Assembly: GCF_002797315.1 (NCBI RefSeq)
Contig: NZ_KZ454936.1
Coordinates: forward strand, 3,586,078-3,650,077
DNA length: 64,000 bases
Source of the DNA: Bacillus sp. FJAT-44742
Lineage (GTDB): Bacteria; Bacillota; Bacilli; Bacillales; Marinococcaceae
Direction of reading: 5' to 3'
Shown here in pieces: positions 34,654 to 43,189 of the stretch (within the stretch, counting starts at the first letter, position 1; the number at the start of each line of letters is the position of its first letter). Made by a program: the position numbers and the translations under genes. Under the pieces are notes generated by a model, which was not told where the DNA came from, searched no databases, and worked only from the letters and a program-made list of their open reading frames with translations.

Positions 34654-36801
34654 ATGACTGATTTATTGCTGAAATATTTTAGAGAAAAAGAACAAAAGGT
34701 TCAAGCTGAAAAAGTGTACAACACTCAGTGCCCTTTTTGCAGCATGCAATGTAAGATTCAACTGGTAGAGCAGACTGTAGTTACTAGAAAGAAATACTCA
34801 GCCCAGGGGCTTGATAACCCAACTACGCAAGGAAGGGTCTGTATTAAAGGGCTCAATGCCCACCACCATGCTGTGCACAAGGATCGTATCACTTATCCTA
34901 TGGCAAAGGGAGAAGATGGGCAGTTTCATCGGATCTCCTGGGACAAAGCTTTACACCTTATCAAAGAGAATTTCACAGAGATACAAAGAGAGGATGGAAT
35001 GGATGCCCTTTCTGTCTATGGCGGAGGGTCTTTAACCAACGAGTCCGCATACCTACTTGGTAAATTTGCCCGCATTGGCCTTCAAACAAAATATATTGAT
35101 TATAACGGCAGGTTTTGCATGTCTTCGGCTGCCTCAGCGGGGGCGAAGGTATTTGGGATTGACAGGGGTCTCACCAACACTCTCTCAGAAATTCCAGAGT
35201 CTGAAGTTATTATCTTAGCAGGCACAAATATTGCTGACTGCCAGCCTACGATTATGCCGTACTTTGAAGAAGCCAAAGCAAATGGTGCTTATATAATCGC
35301 CATTGATCCAAGAGAAACAGGAACGACTAAAATGGCTGACTTACATTTGAAAGTAAAACCTGGCAAGGATGCTGCTCTTTCCAATGGTATTTTAAAAGTT
35401 TTAATAGAGGAAAACCTCATCGATGAAAGTTTCATAGATGAACGAACCAATGGGTTTGACGAGGTTCAGGAGCATGTGGCTTCTTTCTCGTTAGAGGAAA
35501 TTAGTCAGTCCACAGGTGTAGCTGAAGCCGAAATTCAAAAGGCGGCAATGAAATTTGGTAAGGCTGCAACAGGCACGATTTTTACAGCAAGAGGGGTAGA
35601 ACAGCAGACGGATGGACATATGGCTGTACGTAATTTTCTAAACATTCTTCTCGTTACAGGGAAAATTGGGAAGCCAAACTGTGGATACGGAGCTATTACC
35701 GGCCAGGCGAACGGACAAGGAGGAAGAGAACACGGCCAGAAATCAGACCAGCTGCCAGGTTATCGTTCCATTGAAAACCCGGATCACCGTCAATATATTG
35801 CCGAGGTCTGGGGAGTGAAGGACACAGATATCCCTGGAAAAGGGGTTTCTGCCTATGAAATGATGGAAAAAGTGCATCAAGGGGAAATAACCGGGATGTT
35901 TCTCATGGCCTCTAACCCGATTGTCTCCAACCCTAACGCCACATTAGTCAAAAACGGCCTGAAAAAGCTGAAATACCTAGTTGCAGTGGATATGTTTATT
36001 TCGGAAACAGCTGAGTTAGCTGACTTGATTCTTCCCCCTACATCTTACCTTGAAAATGAAGGTACCTTGACTAATATGGAAGGAAGAGTGATGCACAGAG
36101 AAGGGCAGCGAAGGATTCCCGGAGAAGCGAAACATGACTGGAAGATTTTATGTGAAGTAGCCAGAGTGATGGGAAAAGAAGAATACTTCACTTACGAAAC
36201 AGTGGAAGACATCTTTAATGAACTTCGCGTAGCTTCTCGAGGCGGCATGGCTGACTATTATGGCATGACCTATGAGCGTATTAAGGAAAAGGAAGGAATC
36301 CTGTGGCCTTGCCCTGATACAAATCATGAGGGAACAAGCAGGTTGTTTGAAGAGCGGTTCCACCATGCTGATGGAAGAGCAGCAATGATGCCTGTTTCAA
36401 ACGATCCTTCCATTAAAAAGGAAGAACCTTCGGAGGAATTTCCAGTGTACTTAACGACAGGGCGGGTAATGGCGCATTATTTAACAGGGGTGCAAACACG
36501 AAAAACATCTGCGTTGAATGCCAGGTTCTTTGAGTCATTTATTGAAATACATCCTTCCACAGCAAGAAAGTATGAGATTGAAGACAATAGTCTTGTCAAA
36601 ATTACCTCAAAGCGAGGAGAAATCATTGTAAGAAGTAAATGGTCTTCAGACATTAGGGAAGATACAGTATTTGTTCCCTTTCACTGGGCCGAATCCCAGA
36701 ATGTAAACAACTTAATTCCTAGGGAATTGGATCCTCAGTGCAGAATGCCCGGATTCAAAACTTCAGCAGTGAAAGTTCAGCCCTTTACGGCAGTGATTTA
36801 A
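34654..36801 (+). CDS. nasC: Assimilatory nitrate reductase, catalytic molybdopterin subunit
   Basis: 715-residue molybdopterin oxidoreductase. Cys26, Cys29, Cys33 and Cys63 (CPFCSMQC ... VCIKG) hold the [4Fe-4S] cluster; the molybdopterin regions include YNGRFCMSSAA (near 152-162, candidate Mo-ligand Cys in FCMSSA), NGQGGREHGQKSDQLPGYR and the C-terminal LTTGRVMAHYLTGVQTRKT dinucleotide-binding domain. It reduces nitrate to nitrite with electrons from NasB. AGGAGGGAGG site precedes the ATG. A strong terminator ends the unit. Confidence 0.94.
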   Translation: MTDLLLKYFREKEQKVQAEKVYNTQCPFCSMQCKIQLVEQTVVTRKKYSAQGLDNPTTQGRVCIKGLNAHHHAVHKDRITYPMAKGEDGQFHRISWDKALHLIKENFTEIQREDGMDALSVYGGGSLTNESAYLLGKFARIGLQTKYIDYNGRFCMSSAASAGAKVFGIDRGLTNTLSEIPESEVIILAGTNIADCQPTIMPYFEEAKANGAYIIAIDPRETGTTKMADLHLKVKPGKDAALSNGILKVLIEENLIDESFIDERTNGFDEVQEHVASFSLEEISQSTGVAEAEIQKAAMKFGKAATGTIFTARGVEQQTDGHMAVRNFLNILLVTGKIGKPNCGYGAITGQANGQGGREHGQKSDQLPGYRSIENPDHRQYIAEVWGVKDTDIPGKGVSAYEMMEKVHQGEITGMFLMASNPIVSNPNATLVKNGLKKLKYLVAVDMFISETAELADLILPPTSYLENEGTLTNMEGRVMHREGQRRIPGEAKHDWKILCEVARVMGKEEYFTYETVEDIFNELRVASRGGMADYYGMTYERIKEKEGILWPCPDTNHEGTSRLFEERFHHADGRAAMMPVSNDPSIKKEEPSEEFPVYLTTGRVMAHYLTGVQTRKTSALNARFFESFIEIHPSTARKYEIEDNSLVKITSKRGEIIVRSKWSSDIREDTVFVPFHWAESQNVNNLIPRELDPQCRMPGFKTSAVKVQPFTAVI

Positions 36802-36842
36802 CTTAAAAGCTTCCATAGCCTTGCTATGGAGGCTTTTAAGTT
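36800..36842 (+). terminator. Terminator of nasB-nasC
   Basis: Stem AACTTAAAAGCtTCCATAGC with its complement, three-base loop. T-rich end. Confidence 0.82.
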
Positions 36843-36982
36843 TGTCTGCCAAATAGATTTGTTCTGGAAATCGAGGGTTCCTTCCGGGAGAAGAATCGTT
36901 TCCAGGTTCTTTACCTTTTTTGAGAAAATCCACATAATAAAAGAGTAGTGAATTCAGGCTAATGAAAAGACAGGTGGTATTT

Positions 36983-37630
36983 ATGCAGACTGAAGAAATA
37001 GTAAAGCAGGCGCAGGAGTGGGTAAGAGATTTCTTTGAAGGAGAGGCAAGCGGGCATGATTGGTGGCATACATACAGAGTAGTTGAGCTGGCAAAAACAA
37101 TAGCCCGGGAAGAAAAGGCTGACCTTTTTGTCTGTGAACTGGCGGCTCTGCTTCATGATATGGCGGACTCAAAATTTAATGAGACAGAAGCGGATGGTAT
37201 TCAAAAAGTGGCAGGTTGGCTGGATGACAAGCAGGTTCGTAAAGAAGAAAGAGATCATGTTTTAGAAATTATTTCAACAATGTCTTTCAGGGGAGGCCAC
37301 AACCCTCCAATGAAAACCATTGAAGGGAAGGTGGTCCAGGATGCAGACCGTCTTGATGCGATTGGTGCTCTTGGTATTGCCAGGACCTTTGCTTTTTCAG
37401 GAGCCCATGGCCATCCTATATACGTCCCAGGGGAGCAGCCTCAGGAAGCAATGTCAAAAGAAGAATACGAAAAAAGGCAAAGCTCCGCAGTCAATCATTT
37501 TTATGAAAAGCTGCTCCTGTTAAAAGAAAAATTGAATACAGATTATGGAAAAGAAATAGGCAAAGAGAGACACTTGTTTATGGTGAATTTTCTCGAGCAG
37601 TTTTACCTGGAGTGGAATGGGGAGAAATGA
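36983..37630 (+). CDS. HD-domain phosphohydrolase
   Basis: 215 residues from MQTEEIVKQAQEWVRDF (AGGTGG 7 bases upstream; an earlier ATG at 36962 lacks a site). HD metal residues are in HDWWHTYRV (His in the first motif), LLHDMADSK (the HD pair) and DADRLDAIGALGIART (distal Asp). This resembles YpgQ/YedJ-type nucleotide pyrophosphohydrolases or phosphatases; the substrate is unproven. Monocistronic. Confidence 0.87.
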   Translation: MQTEEIVKQAQEWVRDFFEGEASGHDWWHTYRVVELAKTIAREEKADLFVCELAALLHDMADSKFNETEADGIQKVAGWLDDKQVRKEERDHVLEIISTMSFRGGHNPPMKTIEGKVVQDADRLDAIGALGIARTFAFSGAHGHPIYVPGEQPQEAMSKEEYEKRQSSAVNHFYEKLLLLKEKLNTDYGKEIGKERHLFMVNFLEQFYLEWNGEK

Positions 37631-37634
37631 GCAT

Positions 37635-37667
37635 AAAAAGAGTCTGGCTCGGAGCCAGACTCTTTTT
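37635..37667. terminator. Bidirectional terminator
   Basis: Stem AAAAAGAGTCTGGCTC with its complement and a three-base loop, serving the HD gene and the convergent YusW-like gene. Confidence 0.87.
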
Positions 37668-37681
37668 CCAAATTTACGTGC

Positions 37682-38293
37682 TTATTGTTCTAATTCTACT
37701 TCAAGATTCGTCCCATCTTGAAACTCAATTTCAAGCTCAAATTCATCGATTTCGTCACGACTGATATCAAGTTCTTCCAGGACTGCATCAATAATTTCAT
37801 CATCAGACATATCTTCATTAATATAAAGGCTGCCAAGAAGATCTTCTAATTCTGAGATGGCCTGCTCTCCTTCTTGTTCTTCTTCCTCACCGTTTTCTTT
37901 TTCGATTTCGCCCTCTGTATCTCCGTTTTCTTCATATTCATATTCCCATTCGCTGCCATCAGTAAATTCAATGTCCAGGTCGAACTCTTCTACGCCACGA
38001 TCAAGCAAGGATTCATCTGCAGATGCTTCCTCCTCGTCACCGTTTGTGTCGTTAAGGTCGTCAGTTGTTTCTTCATCCCCATTTTCCTCTTCTTCATCAT
38101 CAGGTGATTCTGTTTGCTCATCGTCCTCTAAATCGCCTGTTTCCTCTGGCTCCTCCTGGTCTGTTTCTTCTGTTTGGACATTTTCAGATACTTCTTGTTC
38201 TGTATCTCCTTCTGTTGCACCGTTATCTTCTCCCTCTCCGCAGGCAGCCAGCACAAGGGCTAAGGAAGACATAGCAATGAAAGAACGTTTCAT
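37682..38293 (-). CDS. Acidic YusW-like lipoprotein
   Basis: 203 residues, lipobox LAAC (Cys18), then about 75 residues of almost only Glu, Asp, Thr, Ser and Gly, and a C-terminal YusW-like region with two copies of a FDLDIEFTDGSEWEYEYE/FELEIEFQDGTNLEVELE-like strand motif separated by a helical part (about 145-180). YusW homologues are secreted proteins of unknown role. The acidic linker is a halophile-type surface trait. Ribosome site AAGGAG precedes the ATG. Confidence 0.75.
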   Translation of the reverse strand: MKRSFIAMSSLALVLAACGEGEDNGATEGDTEQEVSENVQTEETDQEEPEETGDLEDDEQTESPDDEEEENGDEETTDDLNDTNGDEEEASADESLLDRGVEEFDLDIEFTDGSEWEYEYEENGDTEGEIEKENGEEEEQEGEQAISELEDLLGSLYINEDMSDDEIIDAVLEELDISRDEIDEFELEIEFQDGTNLEVELEQ

Positions 38294-38727
38294 ATGAAAA
38301 AACTCCTTTTAATTAATCATAAGTAATGAGTAATGAGTGACCTATACCCGTTGAAGGCAAGACATAAACAGGCTGGAGAAAGATTATTGGCATTTGTGAA
38401 AGTTAACATATAAAGGGGAATAAAAGAGAAAATGAGAGAAATGCAATCATGTAATTGACTTACATGGGACTTTCGGTATAGCTGTAAATATGCTACACTT
38501 CTTTTGTTCACAACGCCGATTCTTGTTAGGGACAAGAATCTTAGATGAAATGCTCTGCGCACAAGATGTTAAAAGAGAGGGAAACGGACGGATAACCTAG
38601 CTGAAATTAGCAGATTGTAAATAATAGAACGGTACTCTGTTATGTGAATGGCAGGTTAAAAAAATAATCTTTCTAATTTCATCCATGCAAATGAGTAAAA
38701 AATTAGAAAGAGGTGCGAAACAAAAAA
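38294..38727 (+). other. Intergenic region with a possible long leader before the SulP gene
   Basis: A promoter-like TTGACT (38455-38460) and TATAGC (38477-38482) lie about 245 bases before the SulP start. Between them and the gene is a perfect eight-base hairpin GATTCTTG/CAAGAATC (about 38516-38540) without T tract. No known riboswitch motif was recognised. Confidence 0.35.
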
Positions 38728-40182
38728 GTGAATACAGCAAAGATGAAAGAAGAGTGGTTTGGGAATGTCAAAGGGGATGTTCTTGCAGGAATTGTGGTGG
38801 CTTTGGCCCTTATACCAGAGGCCATCGCTTTTTCTATCATTGCAGGAGTAGATCCGATGGTAGGGTTATACGCTTCTTTTAGTATTGCAGTGGTGATTGC
38901 CTTTGTTGGTGGACGCCCAGGCATGATATCAGCTGCTACGGGAGCTATGGCATTGTTAATGGTTACACTTGTAGCAGATCATGGGCTTCAATACTTGCTT
39001 GCTGCTACCATTCTTACGGGAATTATCCAAATATTATTTGGTGTGTTTAAGCTGGCCGTCTTTATGAAGTTTATCCCAAGGGCTGTGATCGTGGGGTTTG
39101 TGAATGCTCTTGCCATCTTAATTTTTATGGCACAATTAGAGCATTTTGTGGGAGAAACATGGATTATGTATGCACTGGTTGCTTTAACGCTTGCCATTAT
39201 TTATCTGCTCCCTAAAGTTACTTCAGCGGTACCGTCGACATTAGTTGCCATTGTTGTGGTGACAGCTATTGCTGTTTTTATGAATGCAGGTGTTCGGACT
39301 GTTGGAGACATGGGGGCTTTGCCTGATACATTGCCAGTCTTTTTGCTTCCCTCTATTCCTCTAAATATGGAAACATTAATGATTATACTTCCTTACTCGC
39401 TGGCTCTTGCTGTTGTTGGTTTGTTGGAGTCCTTGCTCACAGCAACAATTGTTGATGATATGACAGATACGGACAGCAATAAAAACAAAGAAAGCAGAGG
39501 ACAGGGCTACGCCAATGTAGTGACAGGTTTCTTTGGCGGGATGGCAGGGTGTGCCATGATTGGACAATCTGTTATTAATGTGAAGTCAGGAGGAAGGGGA
39601 AGGTTATCCGCTTTGGTTGCCGGTGTGTTTCTCATGTTCTTGATCATTGTCCTTGGTAATCTGGTTGTCCAAATTCCGATGGCTGCTTTGGCAGGTGTCA
39701 TGATTATGGTGTCAATCAGTACATTTGACTGGGGATCCATTAGGATGCTTCCTAAAATTCCAAAGACTGACTCGGCAGTTATGCTGGTTACGGTGGGAAC
39801 AGTCGTGGTCACTCATGACCTCTCGCAAGGGGTATTTGCCGGTGTAATTTTAAGTGCGATTTTCTTTGCCGCAAAGATCTCTAAAGTAAAAGTAACCGAG
39901 CATTTTATCAGAGCAGAAGAGAAAAAAGTCTACCATATAGACGGTCAACTGTTCTTTGCATCAGTAACTGACTTTACAAAAGGGTTTGATTACCAGGAGA
40001 ATGTGAAGAAAGTGGAGCTTGATTTATCAAAAGCCCACGTATGGGATGACTCCGCCGTCGAGGCTTTGGAAAAAGTAAGAGCAAAGTATGAGCAAAATAA
40101 CGTTGAAGTCAGTTTTACCGGCTTGAACCAGGAGAGTTCAAACCTTATGAAAAGGCTTGAAGGGTTATCATCAGGCCATTAA
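38728..40182 (+). CDS. SulP family inorganic anion transporter (sulfate or bicarbonate)
   Basis: About 484 residues with 10-12 hydrophobic segments and a C-terminal STAS domain. Family signature: [20 protein letters not shown] (near 15-34), [11 protein letters not shown] and [16 protein letters not shown]. The STAS part (about 400-484) ends with the [19 protein letters not shown] helix. It likely imports sulfate or bicarbonate with sodium. GTG at 38728 is favoured since GAGGTG lies 10 bases upstream; GTG at 38713 and ATG at 38743 are also in frame. A terminator follows; a universal stress protein gene lies next. Confidence 0.88.
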   Translation: MNTAKMKEEWFGNVKGDVLAGIVVALALIPEAIAFSIIAGVDPMVGLYASFSIAVVIAFVGGRPGMISAATGAMALLMVTLVADHGLQYLLAATILTGIIQILFGVFKLAVFMKFIPRAVIVGFVNALAILIFMAQLEHFVGETWIMYALVALTLAIIYLLPKVTSAVPSTLVAIVVVTAIAVFMNAGVRTVGDMGALPDTLPVFLLPSIPLNMETLMIILPYSLALAVVGLLESLLTATIVDDMTDTDSNKNKESRGQGYANVVTGFFGGMAGCAMIGQSVINVKSGGRGRLSALVAGVFLMFLIIVLGNLVVQIPMAALAGVMIMVSISTFDWGSIRMLPKIPKTDSAVMLVTVGTVVVTHDLSQGVFAGVILSAIFFAAKISKVKVTEHFIRAEEKKVYHIDGQLFFASVTDFTKGFDYQENVKKVELDLSKAHVWDDSAVEALEKVRAKYEQNNVEVSFTGLNQESSNLMKRLEGLSSGH

Positions 40183-40186
40183 GGGA

Positions 40187-40213
40187 AAAGTGCGCAGTAA
40201 TGCGCACTTTTTT
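40187..40213 (+). terminator. Terminator of the SulP gene
   Basis: Stem AAAAGTGCGCA/TGCGCACTTTT with a three-base loop and T tract. Confidence 0.82.
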
Positions 40214-40247
40214 CATATATAATAATACTAAAAGGGGGAGATCAGCA

Positions 40248-40667
40248 ATGTACAAAAAAATCCTTTTGGCTGCAGACGGCTCTGAAAATGCTGTACGTTC
40301 TGCCAGACACGCTTTGGGTATAAGAGCTGGTCATAAAGACAGCCACATTGATATCATTTATGTAATAGACGGGGAAAAAGCAAAATCTGAGGTCATTCAC
40401 TTCGGCGATACAGCTGTAATCGAAAAAAAGCGAAAAGAACGTTTAAAACCTATCATTGAAATGTTTGAAGAAGAAAACGTTTCTTATGATATACATTTAA
40501 AGCATGGAGAACCAGGACCTAGCATTGTAGAGTTTGCGAATGAGGGAAACTATGATTGTGTAGTTATAGGAAGCCGGGGCTTAAACAAGCTTCAAAGCAT
40601 GGTGCTTGGCAGTGTCAGCCATAAAGTAGCGAAAAGGGTGCAAAGTCCGGTAATGATTGTAAAATAA
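40248..40667 (+). CDS. Universal stress protein, UspA family (copy 1)
   Basis: 139 residues from MYKKILLAADGSENAVRSA (AAGGGGGAG upstream). ATP-binding residues are visible: ADGS near residue 9 and the motif GSRGLNKLQSMVLGSVS near 112-128 (G-2X-G-9X-G-S). It probably binds ATP and acts in stress survival. It follows the SulP gene across a terminator, a pairing common for SulP and Usp genes. Confidence 0.9.
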   Translation: MYKKILLAADGSENAVRSARHALGIRAGHKDSHIDIIYVIDGEKAKSEVIHFGDTAVIEKKRKERLKPIIEMFEEENVSYDIHLKHGEPGPSIVEFANEGNYDCVVIGSRGLNKLQSMVLGSVSHKVAKRVQSPVMIVK

Positions 40668-40668
40668 A

Positions 40669-40702
40669 TAAAATCCCCCTTATCACCAAGGGGGATTTTA
40701 TT
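40669..40702 (+). terminator. Terminator of UspA copy 1
   Basis: Stem AAAATCCCCCTT/AAGGGGGATTTT-like with a short loop and T residues. Confidence 0.85.
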
Positions 40703-40703
40703 T

Positions 40704-40718
40704 AGGTGCCTGGCACCT
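40704..40718. repeat. REP-like palindrome, copy 2
   Basis: AGGTGCCTGGCACCT followed by TCTTGGTTTGTAAC. It is the left member of an inverted pair with 40797-40811. Confidence 0.65.
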
Positions 40719-40796
40719 TCTTGGTTTGTAACATTAATATTGCTGAATTCCCTAGTGCAAAGGGGAAAATGCATTTTATTATGTTACACATCATAA

Positions 40797-40811
40797 AGGT
40801 GCCAGGCACCT
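40797..40811. repeat. REP-like palindrome, copy 3
   Basis: AGGTGCCAGGCACCT, 78 bases after copy 2. The two flank a non-coding A/T-rich segment, like a REP doublet. Confidence 0.65.
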
Positions 40812-40818
40812 CTCTCCT

Positions 40819-41058
40819 CTAATCTCGTAATAAAAAATCCATAAAGCTTCCTGCAATCATTCCAAGAAAGACGGTCTGGACTGGGAATGGATCCATATAA
40901 AGTCCGAACATGACAGCTATAATCGCAAAAATTGTAGTGTACTTAACTTTCATGAAGGAATTGAAAAAAGGAAAGGACGCCTGTAAGCTTGAAAAAATAA
41001 ACGGTGAGAAATAAACAGCGAGTACAATGATAGCCAGAATTATCACAAGTACATCCAT
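40819..41058 (-). CDS. Small membrane protein, unknown
   Basis: 79 residues from MDVLVIILAIIVLAVY, with two or three hydrophobic segments and ending FLGMIAGSFMDFLLRD. AAAGGAT lies 9 bases upstream; an in-frame ATG at 41079 would add seven residues. No family recognised with confidence. The gap to 41296 holds no gene. Confidence 0.6.
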   Translation of the reverse strand: MDVLVIILAIIVLAVYFSPFIFSSLQASFPFFNSFMKVKYTTIFAIIAVMFGLYMDPFPVQTVFLGMIAGSFMDFLLRD

Positions 41059-41296
41059 TTTCAAAATCCTTTCTCTCAAGACATTAACTTTCTTCTATAA
41101 TAAGTATGCCCCTAAACTGGAAAGAGAAAACTGTGAATTGCAGAGAGAGAATTGAATAGGGAAGTCAGTGTAAGTATTTTCTCACCCTCTGCAAGTAAAA
41201 AGAAAAAACATGACTCATTTGCAGGCTTAAAAAAAGCTGCCCTGTCCTTTGGTTTCTTTAAAGAACAAGGCAGTTTTATTAAATTTATCTTTCCTG

Positions 41297-42865
41297 TCAA
41301 ATAGAAGATTCTGACCCTGAGTCTATAGGCTTTATAAGGCCACGCAACATAAGTGCGGCGAGGATAAGGAGAACAATAGATACAGTAAGACCTAATAAAG
41401 TGCTTCCTGTCAGCCCGAGCACTAAATAGCCTAAAAAGGATACTGCCGCTACGACTAAGGCGTAAGGAAGCTGGGTCAATACATGATCGATATGATGGCT
41501 GCCCGCACCTGTAGAGGAAAGAATGGTCGTATCTGAAATAGGAGAGCAATGATCTCCAAAAATGGCACCTGCTAAAACTGCTGCTAGAACAGGGAGCATC
41601 ATTGTTATATCAAGGGCTGCTGCAATGTCTCCCGCTATTGGAAGGAGTAAAATGAAGGTGCCCCAGGATGTCCCGGTAGAAAAAGCCATAAATCCTGCCA
41701 AAAGAAAGAGCAGAGCTGGCAGCCAGTACGCAGGAACCGTACCATCTAGAACTCCGGCTAAATATTCTCCAGTTCCTAAACCATCAATAACCGTAACCAT
41801 TGTCCAGGCAAATATTAAGATGTAAATTGCTGGAAGCATAGATTGAATGCCTTTTCCTAAGGTTGATAGTACCCCTTTTACAGATGGTTTTTTTCTTGCA
41901 GTTAAAAGGAGAGCCGTGCTCAGTCCTATCAGTCCGCCATATACCAAGGAGGATGCTACATCAGTTTCAGCAAATACAGTAAGAGCGGTTGCTTCTCCTT
42001 CTGTTCCTTGTATTCCGGTAATAATCATGAATACCACTGTACCCACAATTAACACGGCAATCGGCAGAAGTAAGTCTATGACTGAGCCTTTTCCTTCATT
42101 AATATCTGTTTTGTGGTCTCCGGGGATCGCTCCTCTGGAGGAGTCAAACAATACACCTTTTTGGATAGCTCTTGATTCATGGGTACGCATAGGCCCGAAA
42201 TTCAGCTTCCATACAATAACCAGAAAAACAAACAAGATGGCCGTCAAGGCGTAAAAATTCATTGGGATCATATAAATAAATGCTTCAAGAGCTCCATACT
42301 GCCCCAGACCATGATCAGCTAAGATTCCAGCAATAATCGTTATAATGTAGGCGCCCCAGCTTGACAGCGGAGCAATCACACAAATAGGAGCAGCAGCTGA
42401 ATCCACGATATAGGCAAGCTTTGCTCGTGACACCTTATGTCTGTCGGTAAGAGGCCTGCTCACTTGTCCTACGGTTAAACTATTAAAATAATCATCAATG
42501 AATACAAGAATTCCAAATACTAATGTAGCGAGCTGGGCACCTATTCTTGTTTTTACTTTGGAAAGAGCCCATTCCCCAAACGCACGGCTGCCGCCTGAAA
42601 AAGTAATAAGAGCGGCCATCATGCCTAGAAAAAGCAAGAATAGCATGATGAAAAATTCCCAGTCATTCACAGCGCCGTCAACGTAAAAAAGAGAGACTGC
42701 AGTTTCTGTAATTTGAACAATGGTGGAGACAACACTCCAGTCGTTTAAAATAAGACCTCCTATCACAATCCCGGCACCTAAAGATAAAATAACTCTTCGC
42801 GTTAGTATAATCATAAGAAGAGTAAGAAGGGGCGGAATCAAGGAAATAAAGGATGGTTCTGTCAT
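41297..42865 (-). CDS. NhaC-family Na+/H+ antiporter (or related amino-acid exchanger)
   Basis: 522 residues, about 12 hydrophobic segments, beginning MTEPSFISLIPPLLTLLMII. Family landmarks: VFIDDYFNSLTVGQVSRPLTD (near 120-140), STGTSWGTFILLLPIAGDI (near 399-417) and IFGDHCSPISDTTILSSTGAG (near 440-460). NhaC homologues swap sodium for protons; a subfamily is proposed to carry lysine or other organic cations. Upstream on the same strand is a separately promoted, structured leader with a terminator (42921-43166), implying regulation by premature termination. An imperfect hairpin near 41230-41275 may terminate it. Confidence 0.88.
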   Translation of the reverse strand: MTEPSFISLIPPLLTLLMIILTRRVILSLGAGIVIGGLILNDWSVVSTIVQITETAVSLFYVDGAVNDWEFFIMLFLLFLGMMAALITFSGGSRAFGEWALSKVKTRIGAQLATLVFGILVFIDDYFNSLTVGQVSRPLTDRHKVSRAKLAYIVDSAAAPICVIAPLSSWGAYIITIIAGILADHGLGQYGALEAFIYMIPMNFYALTAILFVFLVIVWKLNFGPMRTHESRAIQKGVLFDSSRGAIPGDHKTDINEGKGSVIDLLLPIAVLIVGTVVFMIITGIQGTEGEATALTVFAETDVASSLVYGGLIGLSTALLLTARKKPSVKGVLSTLGKGIQSMLPAIYILIFAWTMVTVIDGLGTGEYLAGVLDGTVPAYWLPALLFLLAGFMAFSTGTSWGTFILLLPIAGDIAAALDITMMLPVLAAVLAGAIFGDHCSPISDTTILSSTGAGSHHIDHVLTQLPYALVVAAVSFLGYLVLGLTGSTLLGLTVSIVLLILAALMLRGLIKPIDSGSESSI

Positions 42866-42920
42866 TATGCAATTTCCTTTCTATTCGAATTTTTTCTCCA
42901 AGCTTGAAACATTTGTCACT

Positions 42921-43151
42921 AAAAAAGGGCAATGGAGCATATCCATTGCCAGATGGCCGAGACGCTGCCGTTATTTGTTCTTCCCGTGAACAGTGACAGT
43001 CCTGTTTTTTTTATTCAATACAGCTCTAAAAAGCTGCTCTTTACTGCTTGAGAGAATGCCGAAAATAGGCGTAAAAGGCGGGCAAGCACAACGGGTCGTT
43101 CTGCCTCCGCCACGTTTCTGATGGAGATTTACCATTATTATATTATGGGCC
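42921..43151 (-). ncRNA. Candidate riboswitch-like leader of nhaC with terminator
   Basis: Minus-strand leader of about 230 nt ending in a strong hairpin, GGCAATGGA/TCCATTGCC (42928-42950), and T tract, about 55 bases before the nhaC start. Internal perfect stems include TGTTC/GAACA and CAGCT/AGCTG, and a GGCGG...CCGCC-type stem lies near the 5' part. A stretch TTGAATAAA ... GGACTGTCA resembles the 3' part of lysine riboswitches, but the hallmark 5' segments of that class were not found. The ligand is unknown. Confidence 0.5.
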
Positions 43152-43157
43152 CAGGCA

Positions 43158-43166
43158 ATTATAACA
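43158..43166 (-). promoter_or_regulatory. Extended -10 promoter of the nhaC leader
   Basis: Minus-strand TGTTATAAT (TG, one base, TATAAT), with predicted start near 43151 at the beginning of the leader. The -35 region is poor, as often with extended -10 promoters. Confidence 0.6.
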
Positions 43167-43189
43167 GGGAAAAAAGAAAAGAGGAAAAG

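Noticed and set aside
42945-43010. tRNA-like start (ATGGCCGAGA) on the plus strand
   Set aside because: No acceptor, D, anticodon and T arms could be formed; it is the complement of the terminator and leader.
42930-43130. Lysine riboswitch assignment for the nhaC leader
   Set aside because: Only the 3' stretch resembles the class; the conserved 5' GAGGTGC and GTCGCCGAAG segments were not found, so the leader is left unnamed.
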